Positions 55,319 to 63,899 of a DNA stretch of 64,000 nucleotides are shown piece by piece. A model generated the notes under the pieces. The model saw only the letters and a program-made list of their open reading frames with translations, was not told the DNA's origin and made no database searches. The position numbers were made by a program, and so were the translations under genes. This stretch comes from Aquabacterium sp. Its GTDB lineage: Bacteria > Pseudomonadota > Gammaproteobacteria > Burkholderiales > Burkholderiaceae_C. Where the stretch lies: NCBI GenBank assembly GCA_029865965.1, contig JARXAJ010000298.1, positions 1 to 64,000 on the forward strand, in the 5' to 3' direction. Every line of letters begins with the position of its first letter. Position 1 is the first letter of the stretch.

Positions 55319-55422
55319 GGTTGTCATGCCTTTCATTGCTTCGAATCTTACTGAAGCTCGCCGCTGTCCAGGAGCCATCAAGTGGCCCCTGACCAAGGGG
55401 GTGACATGAAACAAAGTAGGCG

Positions 55423-57084
55423 TTACCAGCGCGTATCGGGTGCGTGGTGTTGAAGCCACTGCTCCAGCATCATCAGAATCCAGATCATTTCTCCGTAATA
55501 ACCTGGGTGTGCGTGCACATGCTGCCGGGTTAGCGCAGTGATGAAATCTGGTTGCACGATGCCCCGCTGCGCCAGGCTGTTCAAGGCATCGACCGACATC
55601 GCCTGCAGTGCCGGGTGCTGGATGGCCCAGACACCAAACGGCAGCCCGAAGCCGTGTTTGCTCTTGGTCAGAATCGCATCGGGCAGGAAGCCGCGCAAGG
55701 CCTCCTTGAAGAACCACCGCAGTTTCTGGCCGCGCAGCTTCAGCCCGGGCGCAAGCCGCAGCGAAAAGTTGAGCAGGTCCGTGTCCAGCAGCGGGAAGCC
55801 GACGGCCACCTGGGCCAGTTCGGCGCTCATGACCACCTTGGGCAGATCGCTGTCCGCCAGCGTGAACCGCCAGTCGAACGCCAGGGTGCGATTGAGCTCG
55901 CTGCCCGTGTCTGCAAGATCCCAGACCGATTTCTGCAATCGCACCGGCGCGCCAATGTCGATCTGTGCCAGGAAGCCCGGCGTCAACACATCGTGCGTGC
56001 CCAGCCTGAGCAACAGGTTGTACATGTTCAAGCGCTCGGGCATCGGCACGCGCGCCTGCTGCGCATAGCTGGCCACCTTGCGCAGCAAAGGCAGGCGGCC
56101 GGCACGGCTGTCGAGCAACGGTTCCAGCATTTGGTGGCGCAACGGCCCCGGCAGCAACTGGTAGGCCCCGAAAAGGCGTTGCTTCGCATAGCGCGCATTG
56201 CCGCCGAAGAGCTCATCGCCACCATCGCCTGCCAGCAGTTTGGCAACACCGTCTTGCTGCGCGCGTTGCGCGCAGAGAAAGGCAGGCAGTGCCGACGAGT
56301 TGCCGAATGGCTGGTCGAAGTGGGCAGCCACTGTGGGGATGCTGCGCACCAGATCGTCGGGCGTCACGTAGTAGGCGCGGTGGTCGGCACCAAAGGCTTT
56401 GGCAGCGATGCGGGCATACGCCATCTCGTCATAGCCCTGCGCCTCGAAACCGATTGAATACGCCTGTGCCCCTCGGCCGGTGATGCGCTGCACCATGCCC
56501 GCGATGGTGGAGCTGTCGGTGCCGCCGCTGAGGTAACAGGCCGGGGGAGAGGCACCCAGTTGCCGCGCAACGCCCTGCTGCACCAGGGCCATGAACTCGT
56601 CCTTCAGTGCCTGCAGTGGTTCTTCGCGGTGATCAGCGAAGCGCGGCACCCAGTAAGGTGCCACCTCGGCGCGACCGTCCTGAAACTGCAGCCAGTGGCC
56701 AGCCGGCAGGCGATGGATGCCGGCAAACACGGTGTCGGGCGCCGGAATGGCATGGAAGAACAGGTAGTCATACACCGCCTGCGCGGCCACCGGCGTCTGG
56801 GCGTCAGCCAGCGTGTCGGCGCGCGGTGCATGGCGCAGCTGACCGTCCTGCAGGCGCCAGCACAGGTTGTGGCGGGCAAAGCGGTCGACGGCGAGCAGCA
56901 CCCGGCCGTCCTCGGCAGTCCAGGCCACTGCCCACATGCCACCGATTTGGGCCAATGCTTCAGCCGGGCGCCCTGCAAGTGCGGCGCGCCAGGCCACTGC
57001 CGCACCGCCATCACGCGCCAGCGCAGCCCAGGGCGTTGCGCCGAAGTCCGGGTCGCCCCAGCACTGCAGATCTTCGTCGGTCAT
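55423..57084 (-). CDS. asparagine-synthase-like protein lacking the glutaminase Cys
   Basis: About 553 residues. The C-terminal synthetase domain is clear: ATP-pyrophosphatase loop CYLSGGTDSSTIAGMV, LLAGDGGDELFGGN and KHGFGLPFGVW. The N-terminal part keeps late glutaminase-domain features (LAVDRFARHNLCWRL, then LPAGHWLQF) but is shortened, with no MCG start and no Cys2. Glutamine hydrolysis is therefore unlikely. It may use ammonia, or another nucleophile as in beta-lactam or lasso-peptide synthetases. The ATG is 5 bases after the preceding glycosyltransferase stop. The longer track start (GTG 57111) also lacks an N-terminal Cys. Confidence 0.88.
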   Translation of the reverse strand: MTDEDLQCWGDPDFGATPWAALARDGGAAVAWRAALAGRPAEALAQIGGMWAVAWTAEDGRVLLAVDRFARHNLCWRLQDGQLRHAPRADTLADAQTPVAAQAVYDYLFFHAIPAPDTVFAGIHRLPAGHWLQFQDGRAEVAPYWVPRFADHREEPLQALKDEFMALVQQGVARQLGASPPACYLSGGTDSSTIAGMVQRITGRGAQAYSIGFEAQGYDEMAYARIAAKAFGADHRAYYVTPDDLVRSIPTVAAHFDQPFGNSSALPAFLCAQRAQQDGVAKLLAGDGGDELFGGNARYAKQRLFGAYQLLPGPLRHQMLEPLLDSRAGRLPLLRKVASYAQQARVPMPERLNMYNLLLRLGTHDVLTPGFLAQIDIGAPVRLQKSVWDLADTGSELNRTLAFDWRFTLADSDLPKVVMSAELAQVAVGFPLLDTDLLNFSLRLAPGLKLRGQKLRWFFKEALRGFLPDAILTKSKHGFGLPFGVWAIQHPALQAMSVDALNSLAQRGIVQPDFITALTRQHVHAHPGYYGEMIWILMMLEQWLQHHAPDTRW

Positions 57085-57088
57085 GGTG

Positions 57089-58291
57089 TCAGTTGGATTC
57101 GGCACGGCCACGCACGCGGTCGTTCAGCCGTCGCTTCAGGTTGCGCAGCCGGGCGCGCCATTGATCGGATGCAGTCCACTGCGGGACTTGCGGGGGCATG
57201 TGTGCCAGGCGGCTGTAGAGCTCGACATAGCGTTCATATAGTGTCGATTGGTCGAAGCCCCGCTCGACCACCTGTCGGCCGCGGCGGCCCGTTGCAGCCA
57301 ACGATTCCGGGCTGTGCTGGCGGATGGCCGCCACCAGGGCCGCAGGCACGCGCATGTCGACATAGATGCCGCCGTCAGCGACGATGCTGCGTTGGTTCGG
57401 GTGGGTGGTACAGAACACCGGCAGCGCCATGGCCATGGCTTCCAGGTAGACGATGCCGAAAGTCTCGAACATGGAGCCAAGCACAAACGCTTCGGCTGCC
57501 GCATAGTACTGGGGCAGGTCAGGGTGCAGCGCGCGGTGAAAGCTGACCCGGTCGCCCAGGCGGGCACGGCCCAGGGCGCGGATCTCGTCTGCCTCCGGGG
57601 ACTCTTGGCCGACGATCATCAAGTGCCACTCCGGCAACGCGGCAAAGGCCTCGATGACATGGTCCATGCGCTTGTGGTGGCGGCAGATGGTGCCCACGCT
57701 GATGGCCACCCGCCGGCCCGGGGCGATGCCCAGACGCTCGCGGGGCAGGGGGGCGGCATCGGGTCGGAACAGCGTCAGATCGACGCCATGCGGAATCACG
57801 ACCGCCTTGTTGCGTGCTGAAAAGCGTGCGTTGTAGGGTGTGTGCTCCTGCACCGCGTCACATGGTGGCAGCTCGTGGTCCGGAATGGCGCCGCCATTCG
57901 AGAACAGCAGGCGCGGCGGCCGTGCAAACAGGTGGCGCTCGCGGTGCAGCACAGTGCAGACCTCGCGCTCCAGGCAGTGCACGACATCGTAGCCACCGGC
58001 CATCAACGGCGCCAGCGCGGCATAGGCGAAGGTCTCGCTTTCGATGCGATGGCGCTCCTGGTCGGCCACGCTGGCGGCCCACTTCGGATTGGCCTTCGGA
58101 TGAACGCGCGCCAGCAATGGAGAATCCCGTGGGATGTTGGGGATGACCAGTTCCCCGGGGCTGCTCTCGCCGCCGCCCTTGAACAGCGTCAGGTCGATCC
58201 GGTCGGCCAGCATCTGCACCAGCTGCCGGGCAAAGGTCTCGTGTCCACGCAGAACATGGCCCAGGCCCGAGCACAGCAGGGCGACCTTCAT
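57089..58291 (-). CDS. GT4 family glycosyltransferase
   Basis: About 400 residues. The N-terminus is MKVALLCSGLGHVLRGHETFARQLV. The donor domain contains VAISVGTICRHHKRMDHVIEAF, then GSMFETFGIVYLEAMAMALPVFC, the EX7E-type region of GT4 enzymes. The sugar and acceptor are unknown; EPS assembly is likely from context. The ATG overlaps the stop of the pyruvyl-transferase-like gene (ATGA). The track ORF extends far upstream only because the antisense frame of that gene is open. Confidence 0.9.
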   Translation of the reverse strand: MKVALLCSGLGHVLRGHETFARQLVQMLADRIDLTLFKGGGESSPGELVIPNIPRDSPLLARVHPKANPKWAASVADQERHRIESETFAYAALAPLMAGGYDVVHCLEREVCTVLHRERHLFARPPRLLFSNGGAIPDHELPPCDAVQEHTPYNARFSARNKAVVIPHGVDLTLFRPDAAPLPRERLGIAPGRRVAISVGTICRHHKRMDHVIEAFAALPEWHLMIVGQESPEADEIRALGRARLGDRVSFHRALHPDLPQYYAAAEAFVLGSMFETFGIVYLEAMAMALPVFCTTHPNQRSIVADGGIYVDMRVPAALVAAIRQHSPESLAATGRRGRQVVERGFDQSTLYERYVELYSRLAHMPPQVPQWTASDQWRARLRNLKRRLNDRVRGRAESN

Positions 58292-59190
58292 GACGGGCGG
58301 CGCCTGGCCTGGACCAGGCGCTCCAGCCGTTCGCTCAGCATGTCGGTGTTCGCGCTGACCAGGGCGTCGTTGCTGAGCGTCGGCGCCTGCCGGCTTGCGG
58401 CGTCCAGGGCCACGAGCGCACGTTGTACCTCGGCCGCAGAGCTTGGCGGCGGCGGCGGGGGGGTCCAGCCCGTACCTGCACCGAGTTGCATCAAGCCCCG
58501 CTTGACCGCCTGCTTGCCGCGCTGCAACCAGTCGCCTTCGGCCCCGTACAGCGTGGGCAGGGTGATGGGCTGGTAAGTCAGGCCGACTGTTGCCAGCCAG
58601 TCTTGCCACTTGGCGGCCAGCACGTCGCTGTTGCAGCGGATGGGCAGCCAGGGCAGGCGCAAGCTGTCGGCGACGATGGCGCCATGCATGGCCTCGCACA
58701 GCACCATGCGGCACCCGGCCATCTCGGCCAGGGTGCGTTCGACCGGCCAGCGGGTGCTGATGAACCGCAAGCCGACCTGGCTGCACAACGGCGTCCAGTC
58801 GTGGCTCTCCATGGTCTGGCCAGTCGGCAAAAAGCCCACCGGCCCGTCTGGATCGCCCCCGCGCCATGGCACGACGCGGCGCAGCAGCAAGGCGCCGTCG
58901 CTGACCGCCCGGTCGGCGGGGATGCCCAGCGCCTGCGCGGTGTGCGGGCCACGCACGGCATGGATGGTCCACCGCGCATCGACCACCGGCTTCTCGCCAT
59001 AGCCATAGCCGCTGGCGAACACGTGCTTGTGCGGTGCACTGGGCAGGCGGTGGTTCAGCAGGGTGCCGATGCCGACGAAGATCTCGCCCTCATCGTCGTC
59101 GAACAGCGTGGGTGCCAGACGGGGCCACAACCACGGATTCAGATCGTCGCCGAAATTGCCTTGCGGGTCCTGGAAGTAAAAGAGCTTCAT
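58288..59190 (-). CDS. polysaccharide pyruvyl transferase family protein
   Basis: A 300-residue protein of the CsaB/ExoV-like fold, which transfers pyruvate from PEP as a ketal to sugars. It begins MKLFYFQDPQGNFGDDLNPWLW, as in ExoV-type proteins. The GT-B-like C-terminal motif is MVLCEAMHGAIVADSLRLPWLPI. After about residue 240 a Pro-rich linker (GWTPPPPPPSSAAE) leads to a helical tail. It would add an acidic ketal pyruvate to the EPS. It lies 14 bases after the flippase stop and overlaps the next glycosyltransferase. Confidence 0.88.
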   Translation of the reverse strand: MKLFYFQDPQGNFGDDLNPWLWPRLAPTLFDDDEGEIFVGIGTLLNHRLPSAPHKHVFASGYGYGEKPVVDARWTIHAVRGPHTAQALGIPADRAVSDGALLLRRVVPWRGGDPDGPVGFLPTGQTMESHDWTPLCSQVGLRFISTRWPVERTLAEMAGCRMVLCEAMHGAIVADSLRLPWLPIRCNSDVLAAKWQDWLATVGLTYQPITLPTLYGAEGDWLQRGKQAVKRGLMQLGAGTGWTPPPPPPSSAAEVQRALVALDAASRQAPTLSNDALVSANTDMLSERLERLVQARRRPS

Positions 59191-59204
59191 GAGGTGTCGG
59201 GTCT

Positions 59205-60680
59205 TCAGGTCGGCAGCAGTCGGCTGCGGACGACATGGGCGATGCGGGACTCGGCACCGTTGGGCGTCCCGCTGATGCGCCACAGGCCAAAGGTGGAGAT
59301 CAAGTAGACGCTGGCGCCCACGGCGATGCCGCTGGCCAGTTGGACGCCGCAGGCCAGCGCGCCCTGCGGCGCACCGAGCAGGTGTCGCAGTGCCAGCAGT
59401 GCTGCACCCATGGCCAGGGTGCCGACCAGCGGACGCCAGCTCACCGCCAGCCGACGCCTGAAGCCGATCTGCAGCAAGCGGCTGATCAAGGCCATGCCCA
59501 GCGGGATGACTGCAAGCTGGGCCAGCACGATGGCCCATGCCGCGCCAGAGATGCCATGCTGGTTGGCCACAGCCCAATACACGGCCGGCAACAGCAGCAG
59601 TGCCTCCAGCGCCTTCAAGCCCGCACCCCATTGCGGTCGCCCCAGCACGTTGAAGATCGACAGGTTGGTTGCCTGGAACACAGTGATGGCGCCGTACACG
59701 CCCAGGATCTGGACCAGCGGCACCACGTCGGCCCATTTGGCGCCGAGCAGCAACCCCACGACCGGTTCGGCGAGCAGCACCAGGCCAATGCCGACCGGCA
59801 GCGCCAAATAGACAATGAAGGATTGCACCTGTAGAAAGGCATCGGCCAGGCGCTGGCGGTCCGCTGCCACTGCGGCATAGCCGGGAAAGACGGCACGCAT
59901 GACCGGGAAAATCAGTTCGGTTGTCGGCAGCGTGGCGATCTCCCGGCTGACGCGGTAGAACCCCAGGGTGCTGACATTGAGCATGCGGCCGATGATCAGG
60001 TCCGGCCCGCGTTCGATCAGGTAGTCGACAAGGCTCCTCAGCACGATCCAGCGGGAGAACCGCAGCAGCGCGCGGCATTCCCGGAAGTCGAATCGGGGCC
60101 GGTAACTGCTCATCAGGTAACTCAGGGCCAGCCCGCTCAGCCGCGAGGCCACGATGCCGCCCAGCAGGGCCCAGTACGACTGCGTGGCCACGGCAAGCGC
60201 AATGGTGACGACAAAGGCCACCAGCTTCTTGCCCAGCATCAACTGGAAGTCCTTGGCGAAAGCGAACTCCTTGCGGAAGTTCACTGTGCCGATGTTCTCG
60301 AAGCTCTGGGCCAGCGCCACACCAGCCAGCACCAACAGCACCGGAACGAGGCGCGGCTCGGCGAAATAGTGCGACATCGGTGCGGCCAGCAGCGCCAGTG
60401 CCGCACACATCACCACGCCAGACGCCACCTGGAGCGACCATGCACTGTCATAGTGGACGCGTTCAGCCTTGCGGTCGCGGATCAACGCGAGGTCGAAGCC
60501 GAACTGCCCCGCCAGTTCGACAAAGGCGAAGACGGTCATCGCCATGGCCACCAGGCCGAAGTCCTCGGGCATGAGCAGCCGCGCCAGGATCAGCGTCGAG
60601 ACAAACCCGATGCTGCGCTCCAGCAGCCGCAGGGAGATCATCCAGACCGCGCCCCTGGCGACGTTGGCGGCAACGTTCAC
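59205..60680 (-). CDS. Wzx-like oligosaccharide flippase (MOP superfamily)
   Basis: About 491 residues with 12-14 hydrophobic helices and the Polysacc_synt N-terminal pattern (GAVWMISLRLLERSIGFVSTLILARLLMPEDFGLVAMA). It flips the lipid-linked EPS repeat across the inner membrane. No other Wzx is visible in the window. I choose the GTG at 60680 (MNVAANVARG) because GGAG sits 6 bases upstream and it makes a GTGA overlap with the preceding GT2 stop. The ATG four codons earlier has no such site. The track's 609-residue version reads antisense of the GT2 gene. Confidence 0.9.
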   Translation of the reverse strand: MNVAANVARGAVWMISLRLLERSIGFVSTLILARLLMPEDFGLVAMAMTVFAFVELAGQFGFDLALIRDRKAERVHYDSAWSLQVASGVVMCAALALLAAPMSHYFAEPRLVPVLLVLAGVALAQSFENIGTVNFRKEFAFAKDFQLMLGKKLVAFVVTIALAVATQSYWALLGGIVASRLSGLALSYLMSSYRPRFDFRECRALLRFSRWIVLRSLVDYLIERGPDLIIGRMLNVSTLGFYRVSREIATLPTTELIFPVMRAVFPGYAAVAADRQRLADAFLQVQSFIVYLALPVGIGLVLLAEPVVGLLLGAKWADVVPLVQILGVYGAITVFQATNLSIFNVLGRPQWGAGLKALEALLLLPAVYWAVANQHGISGAAWAIVLAQLAVIPLGMALISRLLQIGFRRRLAVSWRPLVGTLAMGAALLALRHLLGAPQGALACGVQLASGIAVGASVYLISTFGLWRISGTPNGAESRIAHVVRSRLLPT

Positions 60681-61606
60681 CGCGGGCTCCATCGGATTTT
60701 GCTGCGAAGCAGCAGGCGCCAGGCCTTGATGCTGAAGGGGGTCTGTCGCAGCGCTTGTTGGCAGCCCAGGCTGCAGGCGTCGGCCTGGCCAGCCTGCAGA
60801 TTGCCTTCGGCGTAGTCCAGCCAGGTCCTGGCCAGTGCGCGCCGCACCGCACGGGGATCCGCCTTGCGACCATCGGGCCCCGTCAGTCCCCAACGCTGCA
60901 GCGCGCCTTGAAGCACCTCGCCCTGGAAGTTGCGTTCCGGCGCCCGCCGTGTCAGGCTGCTGGCATGGGATCTGTAAAGGGCCCATGGCCTGGGCAGGTG
61001 CTGCACCGGTGTGATCCGGGAGGCCCGCAACCACAGGTCGTAGTCCTCACCGATGCGCAAGCTGCCATCGAAGCCGCCCAACTCCAGGAACAGCGCACGC
61101 TCCATCATCACCGTCGATGTCCAGACCTCGCTGCCCAGCAGCAACTCGGGGTAGATCCAGCCTGACGGGCCCACCCATTGGCCGGCGTCATCGGCCCGGT
61201 GCGACAGGTCGTCCAGCCACGCTGCCGACGGCAGTTCTGCTTCGCTGGGCCAGACGGCCCAGGCGGTGCAGGCCAGCCGCGCCGTGGGTGCCTGCGCCAA
61301 TGCCTTGAGTTGGGCAGCGAGCTTGCCAGGCAGCCACAGGTCGTCTGCGTCCAGGAAGGCCACCCAGTCGCCGCGGGCCACCGACACGCCCAGGTTGCGG
61401 GCTGCAGCGACACCCGCGTTGGCTTGCCGGACGAGGCGGGCCTGGGGGTCATGTTCGGCCACGACTGCGGCGGTGTCGTCGGTCGAGCCGTCATCCACCA
61501 CCACCACCTCTGCAACCAACGGGCCTTGAGCCCGAACGGAGTCCAGGGTCGCGCGCAAGGTCCGGGCGGCGTTGTAGGCCGGTATGACCACAGAGACCTG
61601 GCGCAT
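60677..61606 (-). CDS. GT2 family glycosyltransferase
   Basis: About 309 residues of the GT-A fold. It starts MRQVSVVIPAYNAARTLRATLDSV. Motifs are VVVDDGSTDDT, then GDWVAFLDADDLWLPGKL for the DxD-type metal site and FDGSLRIGEDYDLWLRASR for the catalytic region. It adds a sugar to the EPS unit; the donor is unknown. The ATG lies 7 bases after the TPR-gene stop. The upstream part of the track ORF is antisense read-through of that gene. Confidence 0.9.
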   Translation of the reverse strand: MRQVSVVIPAYNAARTLRATLDSVRAQGPLVAEVVVVDDGSTDDTAAVVAEHDPQARLVRQANAGVAAARNLGVSVARGDWVAFLDADDLWLPGKLAAQLKALAQAPTARLACTAWAVWPSEAELPSAAWLDDLSHRADDAGQWVGPSGWIYPELLLGSEVWTSTVMMERALFLELGGFDGSLRIGEDYDLWLRASRITPVQHLPRPWALYRSHASSLTRRAPERNFQGEVLQGALQRWGLTGPDGRKADPRAVRRALARTWLDYAEGNLQAGQADACSLGCQQALRQTPFSIKAWRLLLRSKIRWSPR

Positions 61607-61613
61607 CCTGGTG

Positions 61614-62288
61614 TCAGGAGGATGCCGCAGAGGCAGCTTGCGAAGGCACGGGCTCACGCCAGTGGCCCCCCTTTTTGAGCTTGTCCGCGAGGCCGGTACG
61701 TGGGTTTCCGAGTTCAGCGGCCCGATGTGCTGCATAGACAGCACGGTCGAACGCCTGGACCTCAAACAGGGCCAGCCCGATGTTGTAGATGGAAATCGCA
61801 TTGTCCGCAGCGAACTGAAGCGCCTGCTCGAGGTGGGTCAGTGCCAGATCCCGGCGACCAGACTGGCCCAGGTAGAGGGCGTACATCGCGCGCACCACCG
61901 TGTCGTCTTTGCGGAATCGCAGCGCACGTTCATACCAGCAGTCCAGCGTGTGCTCGGAACCGGGGGGCTGCGCGGTCTTGCGCTCGCGCGCCAGCCGGGT
62001 CATGGCGTCCAATGCACGGTGGTGGTTGGGGAAGGCACGCAGGGTGTAGGCGATGTCTGCAGCAAGGTTCTCGCGCGTCGTGGTCTGCCCCGACAGCAAT
62101 TGCTGCACCGGCCGCGTGAAGTGATGCCGCTCCACAAGATCGAGGTTGGCGCCGCGTTCGACCCGGTAGTCCCAGGGTCCCCCGGTGGTGGTTGCCAGGC
62201 TGCCGCAGTTTGCTTCGCCTTGTGCCTGTACGGCCAGTGCTGCCAGCAGACCTGCTCCAGCCATCAATCTGCAAAATCCGACACGCAT
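61614..62288 (-). CDS. secreted TPR protein of unknown function
   Basis: About 224 residues. A signal peptide (LMAGAGLLAALAVQAQG) leads into a region with PWDYRVERGANLDLVERHHFTRPVQQLLSG and AFPNHHRALDAMTRL, then TPR-like helices (CWYERALRFRKDDTVVRAMYALYL, then ISIYNIGLALFE). I know this as a recurring uncharacterised periplasmic TPR type, without a defined activity. The ATG has GGGGAG 7 bases upstream, which fixes the start; the track's longer ORF is wrong. It begins 1 base after the GNAT-like gene stop. Confidence 0.85.
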   Translation of the reverse strand: MRVGFCRLMAGAGLLAALAVQAQGEANCGSLATTTGGPWDYRVERGANLDLVERHHFTRPVQQLLSGQTTTRENLAADIAYTLRAFPNHHRALDAMTRLARERKTAQPPGSEHTLDCWYERALRFRKDDTVVRAMYALYLGQSGRRDLALTHLEQALQFAADNAISIYNIGLALFEVQAFDRAVYAAHRAAELGNPRTGLADKLKKGGHWREPVPSQAASAASS

Positions 62289-62289
62289 C

Positions 62290-63027
62290 TCAAGACTCCC
62301 CAGGCGATTGCAGGTGTATGACCGGCCGGGAGCGCCAGCCTGCGGTGGGCCACCAATGGCCAGGCAACCAGGCCAGCTGCAGCGCACCCAGCTTGATGAA
62401 CGTGGCACGCGCCACTTCTCTCGCACCAAGTCGTTCGTGGGCTTGCAACGAGGCGTTGTTGAATCGGGAAATGCGACTGTAGGACCAACGGTGGCCCTTG
62501 CTGCACAAGTGCGCGCCAACGCCTGCCCAAAGGCGTGCCATCGTGCGCCCGAGGCGCATGCGCGGCACAACAAACACGTCGAAGTCCCAGACCCCATCCG
62601 CAGGAAGATGGAAGCGGCAACGCACCTCGTCTTCATCATGGAAGTTCTCGGAGATCCAGATGTGACCAGCAAAGTCGTCCTTGACGGTTGCCGAGAAGCA
62701 CAGCGCGCCGGCCCGCCAGCGGTCTGCCAGCACCGCGCCCGGCCGAGGAAACGCCCGGACCAGGGGATCGTCGGCAAGGCAAAGCCTAACCACGGTCTTC
62801 TCGTCCGGCTTCAGGCCGTGCAGGGCCGGGCTCGCAAGCGGCTGCGCGAACAGCGCATACGGCACGATCTGAACCCGGCCGCCCGACATCACCCCGAGAA
62901 GCCTGTGTGCTGCATACAGCAGCGCCGTCTGCCTGTCGAACTGGCGCCGCAAGGCGTGCCAGCCGGCCTGTGGCCGGGCCAGCCAACCCACAGCAGATGG
63001 TGCATTGGAAGGCGGCAACTTGCTCAT
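62290..63027 (-). CDS. GNAT-like N-acyltransferase family protein
   Basis: About 245 residues. The visible fold elements suit a GNAT-type acyltransferase: LCFSATVKDDFAGHIWISENFHDEDEVRC for the central beta strands and VWDFDVFVVPRMRLGRTMARLWAGV for the acyl-CoA-binding turn. A further segment, RISRFNNASLQAHERLGARE, is typical of the C-terminal GNAT helix. I do not recognise a named family. The start overlaps the stop of the hydrolase gene (ATGA). It may acylate a sugar or amino group of the EPS. Confidence 0.78.
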   Translation of the reverse strand: MSKLPPSNAPSAVGWLARPQAGWHALRRQFDRQTALLYAAHRLLGVMSGGRVQIVPYALFAQPLASPALHGLKPDEKTVVRLCLADDPLVRAFPRPGAVLADRWRAGALCFSATVKDDFAGHIWISENFHDEDEVRCRFHLPADGVWDFDVFVVPRMRLGRTMARLWAGVGAHLCSKGHRWSYSRISRFNNASLQAHERLGAREVARATFIKLGALQLAWLPGHWWPTAGWRSRPVIHLQSPGES

Positions 63028-63899
63028 CGCGCAGGCCAATGCTGCGCCAGCCAGTCCAGCAAGCCCCGGGTGCCCGCTTCCTGCTGCGCCGATGCAGAGA
63101 ATGTGTGATCGGCCTGCGCAAAGGCCTGCAGCACAGTTTGTGGCCTCAGCTGCCAGCCATTCCAGGCAGGAAAGCTGTCCGCAACAGCCTCGAACTCCCG
63201 TGCCGTGTGGTCCTGACCACTCAGCTGCAACAGCACAGGCCCCTGGAAGCGCTGCCAAGCGCGCGCCATCACCACCTGGAATGGCATGTCGATCTGGGCT
63301 GCTTTGCCGGCGACCGGATGCTTGGCCCGCGATTGCCGCCAGGCACGCCACCATCCCTGCAGCGCACCGAGCCCGACACCGCCCCCCAATGTCTTGCGCC
63401 AGAAGTCCGGGCTTCGCAATCGATCGATGTAGTAGTGGCGTACCTGGGCGCGGGCTTGCCCGTGCACTGAGCGCACCCAGGGGTTCAGCAGCGCGAGACC
63501 GCAGACCCTCCCGTCCCGGCGCCGCTCGGCATACAACAGCGCAGCGCTGGCGCCGTCGCACAGCCCCCAAAGCACCACACCCCGCAACCCTGGGTGGGCG
63601 TTGACCAATGCGTCGATGGCAGCAGCAATGTCATCGTCGATGGCTTCGAAGCGGGGCAGCGGGCCCACGCTGTCGCCAACGCCTCTGTGGTCGAAACGCA
63701 AGGTCGGGTAACCGGCCCGGGACAGTGCGCGTGCGAGCAGCACGAAATGGCGATGGGCGCCCACCCGGTACTGCGGCCCGCCGACGATGATCAGCACGCC
63801 CACGTCTGACCGCAGCCGACCCGACGGCTGGTGAAGAACCCCGACCAACTCGGCGCCGGCCGTCTGGATTGCCAGCCACTGCAGGTGCGTCGTGGTCAT
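63024..63899 (-). CDS. exosortase A system-associated hydrolase 1 (alpha/beta hydrolase)
   Basis: About 291 residues of alpha/beta-hydrolase fold. Features are VGVLIIVGGPQYRVGAHRHFVLLARAL, then YPTLRFDHRGVGDS. The nucleophile elbow reads VLWGLCDGASAALL, with Cys114 where Ser is usual; the catalytic His is probably in QADHTFS. The family is restricted to exosortase A loci and its substrate is unknown. I start at the ATG at 63899, which overlaps the preceding gene's stop (ATGA); the track begins 11 codons earlier inside that gene. It lies beside a partial gene that is probably hydrolase 2. Confidence 0.9.
   Translation of the reverse strand: MTTTHLQWLAIQTAGAELVGVLHQPSGRLRSDVGVLIIVGGPQYRVGAHRHFVLLARALSRAGYPTLRFDHRGVGDSVGPLPRFEAIDDDIAAAIDALVNAHPGLRGVVLWGLCDGASAALLYAERRRDGRVCGLALLNPWVRSVHGQARAQVRHYYIDRLRSPDFWRKTLGGGVGLGALQGWWRAWRQSRAKHPVAGKAAQIDMPFQVVMARAWQRFQGPVLLQLSGQDHTAREFEAVADSFPAWNGWQLRPQTVLQAFAQADHTFSASAQQEAGTRGLLDWLAQHWPAR

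Noticed and set aside
55344-55358. Possible sigma54 promoter upstream of the kelch-like PEP-CTERM gene (minus strand CTGGACAGCGGCGAGCT)
   Set aside because: GG-N10-GC spacing is met, but the -24 reads TGGACAG and the -12 reads GAGCT rather than TTGCW, and it is very close to the start codons. Too weak to call.
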